64,000 bases of DNA from JBFMAI01 sp040755725 (GCA_040755725.1 JBFMAI010000032.1:1-64000); one strand, 5' to 3'. Counted from the stretch's first letter, positions 49,109 through 58,756 are shown. A program made the numbers and translations. Notes: generated from the sequence alone by a model not told the origin.

Positions 49109-51271
49109 ATGCCTTCCGACTTGCGGGTCGATCAACCGACCACCGGGGCGCCGCCTTGGGTGGCTGGCGTCGCGGTGCTGCTCGCCGTCGTGGCGGCCTA
49201 TCTGCCGGCCCTCCGCGCCGGATTCATCTGGGATGACGACGATTACGTTACGGCCAACGAAACGCTCCGCAGTCCCGACGGCCTGCGGCGCATCTGGTTC
49301 GAAATTGGGGCGACCCCGCAGTACTACCCGCTCGTCCACACGACGTTCTGGATCGAGTATCGCCTGTGGGGCCTCAACCCGCTCGGTTACCACACGGTCA
49401 ACGTCGTCCTCCACGGCCTGAGTGCCGTCCTGCTCGGACTGCTCCTACGCCGGCTGCGCGTCCCGGGGGCGTGGCTGGCGGCCGCCTTGTTCGGCCTGCA
49501 TCCCGTCCACGTCGAATCCGTCGCCTGGATCACCGAGCGCAAGAACGTGTTGTCCGCGGCGTGCTACCTGGGCTCACTGCTGGCGTACCGGCGGTTCAGC
49601 CGGCTCGGCGACGCCGACGGGCCGCGGGACTGGGGCCTCTACGGGTTGGCCTTACTGCTGTTTGCCTTGGCCTTGTTCGCCAAGACCGTGACCTGCACGC
49701 TGCCGGCCGCCATCCTCCTGCTGACGTGGTGGAAGCGTGGTCGGCTGACGTGGCGTGACATCGCCCCGACGTTGCCGCTTTTTGTAAGCGGGATCGCCCT
49801 GGCCGCCCTCACGATTTGGATGGAAGCGCACCTCGTCGGGGCCGCCCGTGTGGCCTGGGGCTTGTCCGGGCTTGACCGCATCCTGATCGCGGGGCGGGCC
49901 GTCTGGTTCTACCTCGGCAAGCTGGTGTGGCCGCACCCGCTCTGCTTTGTCTACCCACGTTGGACGATCGACCCGGCCCAGCCGGCCGCCTGTCTCTACC
50001 CGGTCGCGGCCGTGGGGTTGGTCGCGGTGCTCGTGTCGGCTCGCCGGCGGCTTGGCCGCGGGCCGCTGGTCGCCGCGTTGTTCTTCGGCGGGACGCTGGT
50101 TCCCGCCCTGGGGTTCGTCAACGTCTATCCGATGCGCTACTCGTTCGTCGCCGACCATTTCCAATACCTGGCGAGCATCGGCCCGCTGACGCTGCTGGCA
50201 GCGCTGACGGCCCGCGGCCTTGAAGTCGAGGGCAGGCTTCCCGGCGGGCCGCGGCTCGGCCGGAGCTTTGCCCTCCCGCGTCGCGCGACCGCGGCACTCT
50301 GCCTGATCGTGCTGGGTCTGCTCGGGGCGTTGACGTGGCGGCAAGCCGGGTGGTACCGCGACGCCGAGACGCTCTGGCGGCACACGCTCGCCGTCAACCC
50401 CGGCGCCTGGATGGCCCACAACAACCTCGGCGACCTGTTGTTGTGCCGCGGCCACGTTGATGAAGCCGCCATGCACTTCGCCGCCGCCGTCCGCCTTGCA
50501 CCCGACGACGCGTACGCCCACAACAACCTGGCCATCACGCTGCACCGCCAGGGCTGCCGCGAGGAAGCGCTTTCATCGTTTCGTGAGGCCCTGCGGCGGC
50601 GCCCGGACTATCCGGAAGCCCACAGCAACCTTGCCGCGGTGTTGCTGGAACTCGGGCGGTACGACGAGGCGCTCCAGCATCTGGACGCCGCGCTTCGCTT
50701 GCGGCCTGACAGGGCGGAAGCGCATGTGCGTCGGGGTGATGTGTACGCGGCCGTCGGCCGGCGCGACGACGCGATCGCCGCCTATCGTAGAGCGCTTCAG
50801 ATTCGGCCGGACTTGGTCGAAGCGCATCACAATCTGGGAGCGGTCCTGCTCGAAGCCGGGCGGGTCGCTGAAGCCATTGCCCAGTTCGAGCACGTCCTGC
50901 GAAGCGAGCCCGGATTGGCCACGGCCCACAACAACTTGGGGCACGCCCTGATCAAGGCCGGTCAGCCCGAAGCGGCCGCCCGCCGTTTCCGCACCGCGAC
51001 CGAACTCGATCCGTCGTCCGCCTCGGCGTGGTCCAACCTCGGCGGTGCCCTGCGAGGACTTGGCGACGACGACCAGGCCATCGAGGCTTACCGTCGGGCG
51101 CTGATCCTCCGTCCCAACGACGCCGACCTGCACCTGCTCTTGGGTGAAGCGCTGACGGCGGTGGGCCGCGGGGATGAAGCCGTCGAGGCCTACCGCGCCG
51201 CCTTGCGGATCGACCCCCGGCACGAGCGCGCCCGGCGCGCCCTCAACGCCGCCGCGCCGCCCCGCGAGTAG
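49109..51271 (+). CDS. TMTC-like multi-pass membrane protein with C-terminal TPR repeats
   Basis: Two consecutive ATGs (49106, 49109) start the frame; the first overlaps the tRNA end, so 49109 (720 residues) is preferred. Residues 1-400 have about eight to ten membrane spans. Loop motifs FIWDDDDYVT, YYPLVHTTFWIEYRLWGLNP and GLHPVHVESVAWITERKNVL are typical of bacterial relatives of eukaryotic TMTC O-mannosyltransferases (DUF1736). Residues about 425-710 hold eight TPR units (for example AWMAHNNLGDLLLCRGHVDE). It may transfer sugars from a lipid donor to exported proteins. An R1 repeat is read in frame at GRLPGGPRLGRSFALP, between the membrane spans. Confidence 0.88.
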   Translation: MPSDLRVDQPTTGAPPWVAGVAVLLAVVAAYLPALRAGFIWDDDDYVTANETLRSPDGLRRIWFEIGATPQYYPLVHTTFWIEYRLWGLNPLGYHTVNVVLHGLSAVLLGLLLRRLRVPGAWLAAALFGLHPVHVESVAWITERKNVLSAACYLGSLLAYRRFSRLGDADGPRDWGLYGLALLLFALALFAKTVTCTLPAAILLLTWWKRGRLTWRDIAPTLPLFVSGIALAALTIWMEAHLVGAARVAWGLSGLDRILIAGRAVWFYLGKLVWPHPLCFVYPRWTIDPAQPAACLYPVAAVGLVAVLVSARRRLGRGPLVAALFFGGTLVPALGFVNVYPMRYSFVADHFQYLASIGPLTLLAALTARGLEVEGRLPGGPRLGRSFALPRRATAALCLIVLGLLGALTWRQAGWYRDAETLWRHTLAVNPGAWMAHNNLGDLLLCRGHVDEAAMHFAAAVRLAPDDAYAHNNLAITLHRQGCREEALSSFREALRRRPDYPEAHSNLAAVLLELGRYDEALQHLDAALRLRPDRAEAHVRRGDVYAAVGRRDDAIAAYRRALQIRPDLVEAHHNLGAVLLEAGRVAEAIAQFEHVLRSEPGLATAHNNLGHALIKAGQPEAAARRFRTATELDPSSASAWSNLGGALRGLGDDDQAIEAYRRALILRPNDADLHLLLGEALTAVGRGDEAVEAYRAALRIDPRHERARRALNAAAPPRE
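50229..50286. repeat. R1 repeat copy inside the TMTC-like gene
   Basis: CCCGGCGGGCCGCGGCTCGG and GCCCTCCCGCG are shared with the intergenic copy at 37713-37772. Here the element is translated as GRLPGGPRLGRSFALPRR, in a loop between two membrane helices. Confidence 0.75.
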
Positions 51272-51286
51272 AAGCGGCCCCGAACT

Positions 51287-51314
51287 CCCCTCCCTTCCAG
51301 GGAGGGGTTGGGGG
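51287..51314. repeat. R2 palindrome, intergenic copy
   Basis: The 28-bp block beginning CCCCTCCCTTCCAGGGAGGG is identical to 11012-11039. It lies 16 bp after the stop of the TMTC-like gene and could also act as a transcript-end hairpin for it. Confidence 0.85.
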
Positions 51315-51395
51315 GGGGTGAACCGCTCGATCGACCGCAGACGCTCGATTCGCTGGACGGTACGCGAGGTCAGCTTCGGAGTGCCCGCACCATCG

Positions 51396-53336
51396 CTACG
51401 CCCGATCCACCCGCCGAATCCACTCGGCCTCCGCCGTCGCCAGCTCCTCCTGGAGCCGCTCGAACTCGGCCCGCAGTCGCGTGATCTTCTCGGGGGCGCG
51501 GTAGACCTCGGCGTCGCCGAAGCGCTCGTGCAGCGCGGCCAGCCGCTCCTCGCGCTCGCTGATGTAGGCTTCGAGCTGGTCGAGCTTCAGCCGGGCCAAC
51601 GGCGAGGCCGGTTGCGGCGACGTGGCGGCCTTGGGAGCCCGGGCGCGCTGGGCCGGCGTGCCGCGGGCCGGTGGGCTTGACTCCGCGGCTGCGGCCAGGG
51701 CCTCGGCTTTCTCACGCTCGACTTGCTCGATGTAGGTGGTGTAGTTGCCCGTGAACAGTCGTGCCTGCCCCGGCCGGATGACGAGCAGCCGGTCCACGAT
51801 GCGATCCAGGAAATAGCGGTCGTGGCTGACCGCGATGACCGTGCCCGGAAAGTCGCGCAGCGCCGCCTCCAGCGCCTCGCGCGACGGGATGTCGAGGTGG
51901 TTCGTCGGCTCGTCCAGGATCAGCAGCTCGGGGGCGCTGAGAATCAGCTTCATGAACCGCAGCCGCGACTGCTCGCCGCCGGAAAGCTGCCCCAGCTTCT
52001 TGAACGGGTCCTCGCCGGTGAACAGGAATCCCGCGGCGACGTTCCGCGCGTCCCGTTCCAGGAGGTCCGGCCGCACGGCGATGATCTCCGCGACGATCGT
52101 CCGCTCCAGATCGAGCTGCTCCGGCTCCTGGGCGAAGTAGCCGACGCGTGCCGCCGGGTTCAGGTACACGCTCCCCGCGTCGGCCGGAACCTGGCCCAGC
52201 AGAATCCGCAGTAGCGTCGTCTTGCCCGTGCCATTGGGCCCGGTGATGCCCAGCCGCTGCCCCGCGTGGACGGTCAGATCGAGGTTGGCGAACAGTTCCT
52301 TGGGGCCATACGCCTTGCGCAGCCCCTCCAGGCGAACCAACTCACGGCCGGACGTCGCCGGCCGCGGCGGCGGCGCGAAGCGCATGGAGAGCGTGCGTTG
52401 CTCGGCCGGCTTCTCGGTGGTGAGCTCGCCGGCCTCGAGACGCCGCTCCAATCTCGTCCGCCGGCCGTGGGCCTGTTTGGGGCGTTTCGCCGCCCCGTGC
52501 CGCGCGATGTAGTCCAGCTCGCGGGCGATGAACGCCTGGTCCTTCTCGTACTGCCGCCGTTGGGTGAGCCGCCGCAGCTCGCGGGCCTCGACATAGGCGG
52601 AGTAATTGCCCGCGTACGCGACCACGCCGCCGGCCACGCACTCCAGCGTGCGCTCGGCCAAGCGGTCCAGCAGGTAGCGGTCGTGCGAGACGATCAGCGC
52701 CCCGCCGTGATGACCGGCGAGGAACTTCTCCAGCCAGCGCACCGCGTCGATGTCCAGGTGGTTCGTCGGCTCGTCGAGCAAGAGGAACTGCCGCTCCTGA
52801 AGCAGCAGTCGCGCCAGGGCCGCCCGGCACTTCTGCCCGCCCGACAGGGCCGACACCGGCAGGCTCGCATCGGCGGGCGTGAAGCCCAGACCGCCCAGCA
52901 CTTCGTCCAGCCGCTGCTCGAAGCGATAACCGCCGGCCGCCTCGAAGCGGGCGCGCAGCCGGTCGTACTGCGACAGCAGGCCGTCCAGACGCGGGTCGTC
53001 GTGGGCCGCAGCCACCTCCTCCGATAGCCGCAGGAGCCTGGCCTCCATCGCCATCAGCTCGGTGAACGCCTCGGCGACGGCCTCCCGCAGCGTCTGCCCC
53101 GTCCGGAGGTCAGGTTCCTGCGGCAGGTAGCCGACTTCCAGCCCCTTGGAGCGCGTGACCGTCCCCGTGTCCGGCGTGAGTTGGCCGGCGATCAGGCGCA
53201 GCAGCGTCGTCTTGCCGACGCCGTTGGCCCCGACCAACGCGACGATCTGACCGGTGTGCAGCTCGAGGTCGACGCCGGACAGCACCAGCGCCGGTCCGAA
53301 CTGCTTCGTAACACCTTGAAGCCGCACGGAACCCAT
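51396..53336 (-). CDS. ABC-F family ATPase (Uup/EttA-type)
   Basis: The 646 residues from ATG 53336 carry two ABC modules without membrane domains. Walker A sites are GANGVGKTTLL and GPNGTGKTTLL, signatures LSGGQKCRAALA and LSGGEQSRLRF, and Walker B LLDEPTNHLD and ILDEPTNHLD. Between the modules is the ABC-F linker (ARELDYIARHGAAKRPKQAHGRR, split here at its basic end). The C-terminal coiled coil (LDQLEAYISEREERLAALHE...LRAEFERLQEELA) is typical of Uup. ABC-F proteins act on ribosomes or on branched DNA intermediates. Whether this one follows Uup or another subfamily is not settled. Confidence 0.92.
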   Translation of the reverse strand: MGSVRLQGVTKQFGPALVLSGVDLELHTGQIVALVGANGVGKTTLLRLIAGQLTPDTGTVTRSKGLEVGYLPQEPDLRTGQTLREAVAEAFTELMAMEARLLRLSEEVAAAHDDPRLDGLLSQYDRLRARFEAAGGYRFEQRLDEVLGGLGFTPADASLPVSALSGGQKCRAALARLLLQERQFLLLDEPTNHLDIDAVRWLEKFLAGHHGGALIVSHDRYLLDRLAERTLECVAGGVVAYAGNYSAYVEARELRRLTQRRQYEKDQAFIARELDYIARHGAAKRPKQAHGRRTRLERRLEAGELTTEKPAEQRTLSMRFAPPPRPATSGRELVRLEGLRKAYGPKELFANLDLTVHAGQRLGITGPNGTGKTTLLRILLGQVPADAGSVYLNPAARVGYFAQEPEQLDLERTIVAEIIAVRPDLLERDARNVAAGFLFTGEDPFKKLGQLSGGEQSRLRFMKLILSAPELLILDEPTNHLDIPSREALEAALRDFPGTVIAVSHDRYFLDRIVDRLLVIRPGQARLFTGNYTTYIEQVEREKAEALAAAAESSPPARGTPAQRARAPKAATSPQPASPLARLKLDQLEAYISEREERLAALHERFGDAEVYRAPEKITRLRAEFERLQEELATAEAEWIRRVDRA

Positions 53337-53507
53337 AGCTCGTCATCGTAAAGCAGGGCCCCCCATTGTGCGACGCCGCGAGCGACCCCGCCGTGCGGGC
53401 GGTGCGCCGTACGCCCGGTAACCGGCGGCACGCGGGCCACGAGCTTGCCAGAAGCCCGTGGCCCGTAGCACACGGCGGCGCCCGCCGGAATGAAGCTAGC
53501 CCCGCGG

Positions 53508-55346
53508 TCAGCGGATTTGCGGGACGGCGGGCATGAAGCAGCCGACGCGCTCGCGCTGGAGCATGAGCACGTTCTGCAGCGCCCGGCGCAGCTCCGCGAA
53601 AGCCGCGGGCGACAGGTCCCGGCCGATGGTCAGCGCGGCCCGCAGCAGAGAGTCGCTGCGCAGCCGGTCCGCGACGGCGATCTCGAACGCGTCGCGATCG
53701 TCCTTGCCGGACAGCTTGCCCAACATGTCAAGCACGGCCAGCAGTTCGGACGGCCGCGGCAGGACGCGAACTTCATAATCCACCGGCAGGCCGGCCTTCT
53801 TGGCCGCCAGGTCCAACGCGTCCCACAACCCGCCGATCTGATCGACGAGCCCGAGCTCGAGGGCCTGCGCGCCGGTGTACACGCGGCCGCCGGCGATGTC
53901 CTCCAGGTTCTTCTTGAGCCGCTGGCCGCGCGAGGCCATGACGCGGCCCTTGAACTGGTCATAGACGCCGGTCATGTAATCCATCATGAACTTGCGTTCG
54001 GCGTCGTCCCACTTGCGATTGAGCGTCATCAGGCCGGCGTGCTTGCCGCGCACAAACTCGGTCGTCGTAATGCCGAGCTTGTCTTCCATGAGCCCGGACC
54101 ACACGAACTTTCCGCCGACGACCCCGATCGAACCGGTGATGGTCGCCGCGTCGGCCAGGATCGTGTCGCCGGGGATCGCCACGTAGTAGCCGCCGCTGCC
54201 GGCCACGCCGCCCATGCTGACGATCAGCGGCTTCTCGGCGGCGCAGCGCGTGGCGGCCTCCCAGATGATGTCGCTGGCCAGGGCCGACCCGCCGGGGGAA
54301 TCGACCCGCACGACGACCGCCTTGATGTGGTCGTCCTCGCGCGCCTGCTCAAACGCCGCCCGCAGCGTCGTGCTGCCCGCTGACTCGCCGCCCAGCGCGC
54401 TGTTATCGTTCTCGCCGACCATGATCGGACCGGCGATGGTGATGAGGCCGACCGCGGGGGTGGTGGCCTCGGCCGGCGCCTGGAACAGCTCGCCCAGGGC
54501 CTGGAAGATAGCAAACGGGTTCTGGAAGTCGATCTCCAGACCGCTCTTCTTCTTGTACTCCTTGAGGACCTTGACGTCCTTGCCGAACTGCTTCTGGATC
54601 AGTTGCCGGAACGCCGGGAACGACGACACTTCGTCCACCAGCTTCGCCTTCAGGGCGTCGGCGGCATTGAGCGGAGCGCGGTCGACCAGGGCCCGCACTT
54701 CGTCCGGCTTGAGTCGGCGGCCCTCGGCGATCAGCTCGATCCAGCGGTTGTACAGCCCGTCCAGCAGCCAGTTGACGTTCTCGGCGGCCTCCGGGCTGGG
54801 CTCGGTGCGGGTGAACGGCTCGAGCGCGCTCTTGTACGCGCCGCAGTGCAGCAAGTCGGCCTCGACGCCGATCTTGTCGAGCAACCCCTTGTAGAACGAC
54901 AGCTCGGCCCGCAGCCCCGTGATATCGAGCAGGCTGTTCTCGGCCAGCGTGATGTGGTCGGCCGCCGCCGCCAACGCATACGTCGCGTTCCCGGCCTCGT
55001 CCAGGTAGCAGTACACCGGCTTGCCGGCCTTACGGAAGGCCCGTAGCGCCGCGGTCAGCTCCTCCACCTGTGCCAGCTTCATCTCCGGTTGCTCGATAAT
55101 GAGCACCAAACCGGCAATGTGGGCGTCGCTGGCCGATTGACGAATCGTCTTGACCCACTCCCGCAGGGTTTGCGGTCGCTCCTGCTGCAATAGGGCCATC
55201 AGGCCGCCGGCGTCGCTGGTCGCCTCCAGCACCGGCCCGTCCAGCCGCATCCGCAACACGGTCTTCTGCGCCCACGCCGGCGCCGCCGCGCCCAACACCA
55301 GTGTTAGTCCCACCATCCAAACCGGCCATCTCTTCACAGGGTTCAT
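53508..55346 (-). CDS. sppA: Signal peptide peptidase SppA, long (67K-like) form
   Basis: Length is 612 residues from ATG 55346, which follows AGGAG by eight bases. A signal or anchor segment (VWMVGLTLVLGAAAPAWA) is followed by two S49 domains. The catalytic dyad is Lys172 in CGAYKSALEP (N-terminal domain) and Ser384 in GGVAGSGGYYVA (C-terminal domain). This matches the arrangement in the E. coli tetramer, where the two halves share the site. SppA degrades cleaved signal peptides in the membrane. The upstream reading-frame extension to 55397 was discarded. Confidence 0.93.
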   Translation of the reverse strand: MNPVKRWPVWMVGLTLVLGAAAPAWAQKTVLRMRLDGPVLEATSDAGGLMALLQQERPQTLREWVKTIRQSASDAHIAGLVLIIEQPEMKLAQVEELTAALRAFRKAGKPVYCYLDEAGNATYALAAAADHITLAENSLLDITGLRAELSFYKGLLDKIGVEADLLHCGAYKSALEPFTRTEPSPEAAENVNWLLDGLYNRWIELIAEGRRLKPDEVRALVDRAPLNAADALKAKLVDEVSSFPAFRQLIQKQFGKDVKVLKEYKKKSGLEIDFQNPFAIFQALGELFQAPAEATTPAVGLITIAGPIMVGENDNSALGGESAGSTTLRAAFEQAREDDHIKAVVVRVDSPGGSALASDIIWEAATRCAAEKPLIVSMGGVAGSGGYYVAIPGDTILADAATITGSIGVVGGKFVWSGLMEDKLGITTTEFVRGKHAGLMTLNRKWDDAERKFMMDYMTGVYDQFKGRVMASRGQRLKKNLEDIAGGRVYTGAQALELGLVDQIGGLWDALDLAAKKAGLPVDYEVRVLPRPSELLAVLDMLGKLSGKDDRDAFEIAVADRLRSDSLLRAALTIGRDLSPAAFAELRRALQNVLMLQRERVGCFMPAVPQIR

Positions 55347-55481
55347 CCGCGTGTCTCCTGCCCTCTTGATAGTCAGGTCGGTCCGGCAGCCCAGCACGGC
55401 CCGACGGCTCCGGCCGCATTATACGAAGGCCGGTTCCGACACGTGTGTGCCGATGTCGAAACTTGTCAACCCCGGCGACGG

Positions 55482-56990
55482 TCACCACCCCGCGCGACCG
55501 GTCACGGGGCCACGGCCGACGGTCGCGGCCTCGACGCGGGCCGTGCGAAACGCCCGCGCCAGCTCGATGCCCATCGCGCACACGTCCGGTGCGTCGTCGT
55601 GCCGGGCCCTGGGAAAGTGCAGGAATTGCTCCTCGACCTCCGGCGGCAGGGCCGGCGGCAGACGAAACGTGCCGTTCTCGTAGAACGGCGAGCTGCCTTC
55701 GATGCGCGCCCGCTTGTTCGCCGTCGTGCGCAGGGCCACGACGGGGAGGTACAGCCCGCGCCGGTGACCCTCCTCCTCGAGGATCTCTTTCAGGGCGACT
55801 TGATAGGCGACGGTTTCCACGCCGATCCGCGCCGGCCGCCACGCCGCGAACGCTTCGACGATCAACCGCACTTGTTCCACCACGCCGACGCGTTCCAGGC
55901 GCAGGACGCGCGTGTAGATGACGCCCGTGGCCGTGTCGAGGCTGCCGACCCACAGGGCGAAAAAGTCGCCGCCGGTTGCGCCCGTCGCCGGATCGACCGC
56001 CATCAGCGTCACCAGGCGTTCGGCGACGAGTTCGGATTCGTCGTAGCGCCGCAGCCACTCCGGTCGGAAGACGCGCAACGTGTCGTCAATGGGGTTGGCC
56101 TGGTACTCCTGCTCGAACGCCACGGTGCCGATCCGCTCACGCTCCTGATCGAGCCGCTCCACCGGCCAGCGGGCCGGCCACAGCGCCACGCGCTCGAACG
56201 TACCGTCCGGCCGCGGCTGGGCCTCCAGCGCCCGGTAGACCGCGTAGTCCCAGCGCGGGAACCGCCGCGGGTCGCGCAGGTTGGCCAGGAGCGAGTCGTA
56301 ATGAATGAGCGAGCCGAGCACCAGCAGTTGACCGTCGGGGGCCAGGGCCGGCATGACCACCCGGCGGAGCCAGTGCTCGAGCTTGCGCCGCCGCTCGGCC
56401 GACGCGACCAGCGCGTCGGTCTCGATGTCGTCGCAGATAATGAGGTCGGGGCGGTGTGGGCCGACGCGCAGGCCTCGGAAGCTGCCGCCGGTGCTTTTGG
56501 CCTGCACCGTGATGCCGCGGACGGTCGTGAACTGCGTCGCGGACCACCTGGGGCGCGGCGCTCGCGGTCGGCGGGCGGGTTTCCCGCGCGCATTGGCGTC
56601 CTTTGGCGCCGGGGACGGTTCGTTCGCCGCCAGGTCGCCATACGCGGCCCGCAGCCGCTCGTTGGTCTCCAGCTCGTGCCGCAAGTCGCGGACGAACTGG
56701 GCCGCGAGCGCGGTCTCGTGTGTGACGATGACGATGTTGCGGCGCTTCTGCTCGCATAGGCACCACAGGGGGTACGCGAAGCTGGCACAAGTGCTCTTGG
56801 CGTGGCCGCGGGGCGCGACGCGGGCGATCAGGCGCCGGTCGGCGTCGGCCAGCGCGCGCATCAGCTCCACGTGGAACCGGCACGGGGAGTCGCGGAAATA
56901 CTCGGGGAGGAACTCCAGCGCCCAGCGCAGACACGTGGGTAGCGCTGGGTCGGGGACCGGGGCGCGGCGTTTCGGCATCGTCTTTCCCAT
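55482..56990 (-). CDS. Phage-type terminase large subunit, isolated
   Basis: The 502 residues start at ATG 56990, or at ATG 56978 (MPKRRAPV). The ATPase part has a P-loop-like APRGHAKST, then IVIVTHETALAAQFV and Walker B DLIICDDIETD, with a VLGSLIHYDS motor motif. The C-terminal RNase H-like nuclease has its acidic residues: Asp in TLMAVDPATGATGGDFFALW, Glu in GVETVAYQ and Asp in RHDDAPDV. A basic, Pro-rich insert (KPARRPRAPRPRW) lies in the ATPase domain. All active-site motifs look intact, but no portal, capsid, protease or small terminase gene is found here. It may be a prophage relic, part of a gene-transfer-agent system with scattered genes, or a domesticated nuclease. Confidence 0.85.
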   Translation of the reverse strand: MGKTMPKRRAPVPDPALPTCLRWALEFLPEYFRDSPCRFHVELMRALADADRRLIARVAPRGHAKSTCASFAYPLWCLCEQKRRNIVIVTHETALAAQFVRDLRHELETNERLRAAYGDLAANEPSPAPKDANARGKPARRPRAPRPRWSATQFTTVRGITVQAKSTGGSFRGLRVGPHRPDLIICDDIETDALVASAERRRKLEHWLRRVVMPALAPDGQLLVLGSLIHYDSLLANLRDPRRFPRWDYAVYRALEAQPRPDGTFERVALWPARWPVERLDQERERIGTVAFEQEYQANPIDDTLRVFRPEWLRRYDESELVAERLVTLMAVDPATGATGGDFFALWVGSLDTATGVIYTRVLRLERVGVVEQVRLIVEAFAAWRPARIGVETVAYQVALKEILEEEGHRRGLYLPVVALRTTANKRARIEGSSPFYENGTFRLPPALPPEVEEQFLHFPRARHDDAPDVCAMGIELARAFRTARVEAATVGRGPVTGRAGW

Positions 56991-57127
56991 CCGCGGCCGG
57001 CGCGCTACGGCTCCGGCCGGGGCCGCGCCGCCCGTCGCGGGAAGGATAGCCGGAAAAACTAGCAAGTCTAGTTGGAGGGCGGGGTTTGGCGGCCCCGCGG
57101 GGGCCGGGGCGAGATTTGACGCCGGCG

Positions 57128-58711
57128 CTACTCGTATTCCTCGGCGTACTGCTCCGGGTAACGCCGCTCGCGGGCCGCCTCGCGGACGCGCGCCTCCTGC
57201 CGGTCCGCCCGCCCCTGCAGTATCCGCCGCACCGTCAGGTTGGCCACCACCCCGAGCACAATGCCGACGAAGCCGGCGCGATACACCAACGCGCATACCA
57301 GGCCGGCGCCCCCTGCCGCGATCACCGCCGCCGCGAACCAACTGAACACCACCCAGATCGTCCGCGCCAGCTTCAGGTCGGCGTCGCCGCGCTGGAAGAT
57401 GCGGTCGGCCATCCCCGTGGCGACGATGGCCGCGAACGCGACGTAGGTGGTCGAGACCGGCATCCCGATGCCCGAGGCCGTCGCGATCACGCTGGCCGAC
57501 ACCGAGAGGATCACGCACGCCCGCAGCACGTCGTAGTGCATCTTCTTGCCGGCGGGGGTGATCTCCGGCAGGGGGGCCAGTACCGGCCGGTGCCGCTGGA
57601 ACCGCAACAGGTAGCGCGCCAGAACGATGCACCACTGGGGCGCCCACAGGCGGACTTCATGGGCCATGCTGCCGGCGTGGACCGCGGCGCTGGTGACCCG
57701 CTGCGCGTTGCGGGTGGTCATGCCCACCGCCAGCAGCAGTCCGCACCCGGCGAGCATCCAGACCTGAAGCGGGACGGCGGTCGCTTCCACCACGCCAGCA
57801 TCCCAGTGCTGAAGCAAGTTCAACGCGGCCAGTCCCGGTGCGGCGCAGTTGGCCAGGTCATTTTGGCCGAATGCCACCGCCATTGCGAACGTGCCGATGA
57901 TGGCCAAGGCGGGGAACAGACGGCGGGCGGCGCGGCGGCCGAAGGTGGCGAGCAGCGCGTGCACGAGCACCGCGTAGAGGGCCCACAGCAGCAGGACCGT
58001 GGCGAACGGGCCGTAACCGTGAATCAGCTCCTGGTTCAGCCACTTGACCACGCCCACCTGCTTCATGCCCTTGACGAGCATGAAATACGTCAGGCCCGCC
58101 AGCATCCCGCCCGCGACCCAACTCCCGTGCGCCAGCAACACCGTCAGGTTCTGCGTGCGGTTGCCGATCGCTCCGCGGACGACCCGCTGGATCAGGAAGG
58201 CACCAATGCCCGTCGCGGTGATCGAGCAGAAGATGGCCAGCATCACCTGGCCCGCCGTGGTCCAGCGCACCACACCGGGGCCGCCGAGCGCGAAGGCCGC
58301 CCCGAGCAGCTCGAACACCAGGCACGCGGTGGTACTGACCGGCATGCCGAAGGCCGAGTAGCTGTACAGCAGGACCGTATCGACAATGTAGACGGCGACG
58401 TAGACCGCCAGGGCCTTCTCGATCGTGAGCGCCGTGGGATCGAAGATGCCGTTGCGGGCCGTCTCGATCACCGGGGAGGCCGTCGCCGCCCCGAGCACGA
58501 CCGCCGCCCCCGCCAGGTACACGGCGGCCTTCAGCGACAGAACGCGGGCGCCGAAGACGGCATTGACGAGGTTGGCCGCGTCGTTACGCCCGACCTCGAT
58601 CGTGTCCCAGACCAGCATCCCGATGGCCACCGCCCCGCAGCCCAACAGGAACAACGCCGCCCCCGGGTCGTCAAAGGACAGACTCAACGCGCCCAGCAGC
58701 CAGACTGCCAT
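57128..58711 (-). CDS. PiT-family inorganic phosphate transporter
   Basis: Length is 527 residues from ATG 58711, with about ten to twelve membrane spans. The duplicated PiT signature appears as VGRNDAANLVNAVFGARVLS in the first half and AFGQNDLANCAAPGLAAL in the second. MPVSTTACLV and MPVSTTYVAF are the matching repeat motifs. A hydrophilic loop lies between the halves and the C-terminal tail is charged. It carries phosphate with Na+ or H+. The DUF47 gene 45 bp upstream is its usual partner, so they form an operon. Confidence 0.93.
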   Translation of the reverse strand: MAVWLLGALSLSFDDPGAALFLLGCGAVAIGMLVWDTIEVGRNDAANLVNAVFGARVLSLKAAVYLAGAAVVLGAATASPVIETARNGIFDPTALTIEKALAVYVAVYIVDTVLLYSYSAFGMPVSTTACLVFELLGAAFALGGPGVVRWTTAGQVMLAIFCSITATGIGAFLIQRVVRGAIGNRTQNLTVLLAHGSWVAGGMLAGLTYFMLVKGMKQVGVVKWLNQELIHGYGPFATVLLLWALYAVLVHALLATFGRRAARRLFPALAIIGTFAMAVAFGQNDLANCAAPGLAALNLLQHWDAGVVEATAVPLQVWMLAGCGLLLAVGMTTRNAQRVTSAAVHAGSMAHEVRLWAPQWCIVLARYLLRFQRHRPVLAPLPEITPAGKKMHYDVLRACVILSVSASVIATASGIGMPVSTTYVAFAAIVATGMADRIFQRGDADLKLARTIWVVFSWFAAAVIAAGGAGLVCALVYRAGFVGIVLGVVANLTVRRILQGRADRQEARVREAARERRYPEQYAEEYE

Positions 58712-58756
58712 CGTGCCGCGTGCCCTCGCGTGTCGGTGACGCCCAACCGGGCGTCG

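Noticed and set aside
55482..58711. Prophage spanning the terminase region
   Set aside because: Only one phage-type gene is present; the neighbours are housekeeping genes and no attachment-site repeat at the tRNAs was found.
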